A stretch of DNA of 64,000 nucleotides, taken from an uncultured Clostridiaceae bacterium (GTDB taxonomy: Bacteria > Bacillota > Clostridia > TANB77 > CAG-508). The notes under the pieces were generated by a model, which saw nothing but the letters and a program-made list of their open reading frames with translations, was not told where the DNA came from and searched no databases. Both the position numbers and the translations under genes were made by a program. The stretch is taken from positions 1-64,000 of the forward strand of contig CATLFA010000001.1 in NCBI GenBank assembly GCA_949927585.1, given 5' to 3'. Every line of letters starts with the position of its first letter. Within the stretch, counting starts at the first letter, position 1. This document shows positions 60,582 to 64,000 of the stretch, piece after piece.

Positions 60582-61112
60582 ATGACAAATATCATATTTT
60601 TGGATATTGATGGAGTATTAAATGATATGGACTATATTGAAGAATGTTATAAAAAACATCATCAACCAATGTCTATGGACTTTGTACCATTTGACCCAAA
60701 ATGCTTAAAGAATCTTAGATTAATCTATGATTGGATTTTAGATAATAATAATGAACCATTAGTTGTTCTATCTAGCAGTTGGAGGTTAAATGAAAGGTCT
60801 CATTATATCGTGAATGCTCGATTAGCGGAATATGGTATATATGTTCAAGAAACTACTCCTTATATTAATCAAGAACGAGGCAAAGAAATATTAGATTGGC
60901 TTGAGAAGCACGACCATCTTGATTCTCCATTTGTTATTTTAGATGATGATGCTTTTGATATAGAAATACATAAAGAACTTAAAAAGCATTTTGTACGTAC
61001 AACATTTCAACACGGATTAATTGAGTGGAAGGCTAAACAAGCAATAAATATTTTAGGAAGAGAAGGTGGTTTAAATGAAACTAGAGATAGATTTGCAACG
61101 GGAATTTATTAG
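60582..61112 (+). CDS. HAD-superfamily protein (RNA-repair-associated HAD type)
   Basis: IIFLDIDGVLNDMDY...LVVLSSSWRLNERS...FVILDDDAFDIE. Confidence 0.75.
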   Translation: MTNIIFLDIDGVLNDMDYIEECYKKHHQPMSMDFVPFDPKCLKNLRLIYDWILDNNNEPLVVLSSSWRLNERSHYIVNARLAEYGIYVQETTPYINQERGKEILDWLEKHDHLDSPFVILDDDAFDIEIHKELKKHFVRTTFQHGLIEWKAKQAINILGREGGLNETRDRFATGIY

Positions 61113-61132
61113 ATTACATAGATGAAGAAGCA

Positions 61133-61591
61133 ATGCAAGAAGAAGCTGAATATCAAATAAAAAATGAAATACATAAACAAGTTAAGGCTTTAATTGATGA
61201 AAATAAAAATGAAATTCAAGATAGACTAATTAATAAAATCATCAAAGAATTACTTGAAAATACTTATATGTCTTCTAAATTAAAGGATGTAATATATCTT
61301 AAAATTCTTCAAGAAGTAGAAGAAAGATATTCTAATAAAGAATACTCAAATAGTCATATTTCTTGGGATTTAGATTTACCAAGTAAATTAAAAGATATAT
61401 ATAATGAGAGTAAAGAAGAATTGGATAGTATATTATCTCAAAAACTTGATGAATGTATTAAAAATTATAATATAGAAAATTATATGTTATCTAGTAGAAT
61501 TGCTGAAATATTAACTAGTGACGAGAAATATAACACCATATTAAAAGACTTCTTAGATACTCGTATTGATGACATTTTAGATAAAATCTAA
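61133..61591 (+). CDS. hypothetical protein
   Basis: ORF track. Confidence 0.6.
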   Translation: MQEEAEYQIKNEIHKQVKALIDENKNEIQDRLINKIIKELLENTYMSSKLKDVIYLKILQEVEERYSNKEYSNSHISWDLDLPSKLKDIYNESKEELDSILSQKLDECIKNYNIENYMLSSRIAEILTSDEKYNTILKDFLDTRIDDILDKI

Positions 61592-61607
61592 ATTAGGAGT
61601 GTATATA

Positions 61608-62938
61608 ATGTTAAATTTTGATAAAGTTAAAGATGTAGACCCAGAGGTTTACAAGGCAATTATAGATGAATACAAAAGACAAGAAGATGGGCTTGAACTA
61701 ATTGCTAGTGAAAATAGACCTAGCGAAGCAGTACTACAAGCCCAATCTTCATATCACACTTTAAAATATAGTGAAGGATACCCACGGACATAGGTATTAT
61801 GCAGGTTGTGAAAATATTGACATTACAGAAAATTTAGCAAGAGATAGAGCTTGTAAACTATTTAATTGTAAATATGCCAATGTTCAACCACATAGTGGAG
61901 CAAGCGCTAATTTCGCAGCACAATTTGCAGTATGTAAAGCTGGAGATACAATAATGGGAATGAGCTTAAATTCTGGAGGACATTTAACACACGGAGCAAA
62001 ACCAACATATTCTGGTAAGAATTATAAATCTATTCAATATGAAGTAAATCCAGAAACATATTTAATAGATTATGATGAAGTTGAAAAGTTAGCTTTAGAA
62101 CATTTACCAAGATTATTAATTTGTGGCGCTTCAGCATATCCTAGAACAATAGACTTTAGTCGTTTTAGAGAAATTGTTGATAAGGTCAATAAAAATATAA
62201 TGGATAATGTTTTAAAAGATAATGATGATGAACTTATGATTGAATCGGAATATAATAAAAAGAAATGTTATCTTATGGCTGATATTGCTCATATAGCTGG
62301 TTTGGTTGCAACAGGATTGCATCCTAGTCCATTCCCATTTTGTGATATTGTAACGACAACTACACACAAAACACTTCGTTCTGTAAGAGGAGGATTAATA
62401 CTTACAAATAATGAAGAACTAGCAAAAGCGATAGATAAAGCAGTATTCCCACGGATGTCAAGGTGGAGGATTGCAAAATATCATTGCAGCTAAAGCTGTA
62501 GGATTTTTAGAAGCACTACAACCAGAATTTAAAACATATATGGAACAAGTTGTTAAAAATGCTAAAGTATTAGCAGACTCACTTCAATATTGTGGTTTTG
62601 ATGTTTTAACAGGAGGGACAGATAATCATTTAGTATTACTTGACCTTCGTAATAAAGGTATTACAGGACAAGAGTTAGAAAACAGATTGGCTAATTGTCA
62701 TATCATAACTAATAAAAACGCTGTTCCATTTGACACAGAAAAGAAAACAATTACATCTGGAATTAGATTAGGTACTCCAGCAGTAACTTCAAGGGGTTTA
62801 ATTGAGGATGATATGAGAGTTATTGCTTCTCAAATAAATCTATGTGCTAGTCCATATTATGAAAGCAATATTGGAGCAATCAAGGCTCACGTTAAGGCAT
62901 TATGTGAAAAATATCCTTTATATAAGGAGGACAAATAA
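61608..62938 (+). CDS. glyA: serine hydroxymethyltransferase, joined by two +1 events at CGG
   Basis: [22 protein letters not shown]...SEGYP-(C)[10 protein letters not shown]...[16 protein letters not shown]...KAVFP-(C)[18 protein letters not shown]. Confidence 0.95.
61785..61787 (+). other. putative +1 frameshift site: CCA CGG A
   Basis: GlyA YPG[KH]RYY motif. Confidence 0.95.
62452..62454 (+). other. putative +1 frameshift site: CCA CGG A
   Basis: GlyA FPGxQGG motif. Confidence 0.95.
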
Positions 62939-62939
62939 T

Positions 62940-63611
62940 ATGGAAATAATAAAACCAAAAGTTGAAGTAGAAAAATATGATGGTATCAAGATAATGAAAA
63001 ATATTGAAAGAGCTTGTAGAACCTGTTATCGTTCAGAAGGAAGTATCACAGAAGAAAGTTATAAAAATCTATTAAAGAATTGTATTAATAGGGGACACGA
63101 ATCTGTATTAGAACACGAGAAAATAACTGTTAGATTTACTTGTTCTATTAACTCATATAAAGACTTAACAAGACATAGAACAGGAGCTTCTTTCTCAATA
63201 GAAAGTACTCGTTATTGTAACTACAGTAAAGATAAATTTAGTAATAGTATTAAATTTATTGACCCTGTATATATAACAAATCCAAATGATTATGCTTGTT
63301 GGAAAGAATGTATGAAAAGTATTGAAACTTTTTATATGCTTATGGCTAACAATAAAGCAACTCCAGACCAATGCAGGACTATGTTACCACACAGTGTAGC
63401 TGCTGAAGTTTGTATGACTTGTAATATTAGAGAATGGAGACACGTTTTAAGTTTAAGATGTTCAAAAATGGTTCACCCTGAAATAAGACAAATACTTATT
63501 CCATTACTTCTTAGATTTAAAGAAGATATGCCAGAACTATTTGGGGATATTGAATACGATGTTGATTTTCCTAAAGAGTGGTATGCAGAAATAACTACAA
63601 TGGAGGGATAA
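62940..63611 (+). CDS. thyX: flavin-dependent thymidylate synthase
   Basis: CRTCYRSEGS...HESVLEHEKITVRF...TRHRTGASFSIESTRYCNY. Confidence 0.93.
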   Translation: MEIIKPKVEVEKYDGIKIMKNIERACRTCYRSEGSITEESYKNLLKNCINRGHESVLEHEKITVRFTCSINSYKDLTRHRTGASFSIESTRYCNYSKDKFSNSIKFIDPVYITNPNDYACWKECMKSIETFYMLMANNKATPDQCRTMLPHSVAAEVCMTCNIREWRHVLSLRCSKMVHPEIRQILIPLLLRFKEDMPELFGDIEYDVDFPKEWYAEITTMEG

Positions 63612-63614
63612 ATT

Positions 63615-64000
63615 ATGATAGTAGGAATTGATATTGATGATACAATGACTAATCATTGTGAATCTTGGTTTCAGGTTTATAATGACCATTTTAAAACAGA
63701 AAATGTTGAGAATTTAAAGAAAGAAGATGCTTACACTTGGGATTTCTATAACGATTGGGAAGAAGAAGAAAAGAATCGTTTACACGAAGCTTTACTTTCT
63801 GGACATCCAGATTATTATAAACATCTTAAACTTCTACCAAATGTAAAAGGAACAATAGCAAAAATTATTAATAGTGATAATAAGGTAATAATTATATCTG
63901 CTACATCTAAAAATCTACAAGAAAATAAAAAGAAATGGATTTTAGAACAAATACCAATTCTTACTGAGGATGATATAATATTTACTACTAATAAATCTTT
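63615..64000 (+). CDS. 5'(3')-deoxyribonucleotidase-like HAD protein (partial)
   Basis: MIVGIDIDDTMTNHCESWFQVYN..., runs off window. Confidence 0.75.
   Translation, partial: MIVGIDIDDTMTNHCESWFQVYNDHFKTENVENLKKEDAYTWDFYNDWEEEEKNRLHEALLSGHPDYYKHLKLLPNVKGTIAKIINSDNKVIIISATSKNLQENKKKWILEQIPILTEDDIIFTTNKS

Noticed and set aside
4398-62454. Sequencing or assembly indels as the explanation of the ten ORF breaks
   Set aside because: Breaks are not at homopolymers, all are the same type (one extra C immediately before GG, making an in-frame CGG), and no other indels are seen in the affected genes apart from the G10 tract in the 4156 fibre-like gene. Random error would not choose CGG 10 of 10 times. 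Still worth checking in raw reads.
1-64000. CRISPR arrays
   Set aside because: No regularly spaced direct repeats seen.

Overview
The window is a dense, very AT-rich, mostly plus-strand segment of a large tailed-phage genome, probably infecting a low-GC Firmicute-like host. Replication and nucleotide genes: DnaB-like helicase, Toprim primase, DHH/RecJ, UDG, DnaE, RecD2-like and UvrD-like helicases, Gp157, HU, dUTPase, NrdD/NrdG, GlyA, ThyX. RNA repair and modification genes: Pnkp-type kinase-phosphatase-ligase, Thg1, WGR-PARP, macrodomain, cysteine desulfurase. About 20 tRNAs or tRNA-like elements plus a tmRNA lie at 17.7-27.2 kb, interleaved with homing endonucleases and structured RNA spacers, followed by promoter-driven ncRNAs. 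Main discovery: I scanned all 'cgg' trinucleotides by eye. Every CGG codon that falls in the reading frame of a credible gene (10 of 10) lies where that gene breaks by exactly +1 nt, and skipping the C so that (C)GGN is read as Gly restores the conserved protein: tail-fibre-like, HNH-like, ClpP, Pnkp x2, primase, DnaE, NrdD, GlyA x2. I found no CGG used as an ordinary sense codon. This suggests a systematic +1 recoding system in which CGG is never Arg. Other candidates: a prfB-like +1 frameshift at a TAG, a circularly permuted class II tRNA, a tRNA with a ~50-nt insertion in its anticodon arm, a tRNA-His lacking an encoded G-1 beside a phage Thg1, two poly-G phase-variable fibre-like genes, and a ~1.1 kb ornate ncRNA. 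All calls are by eye; no database or folding program was run.
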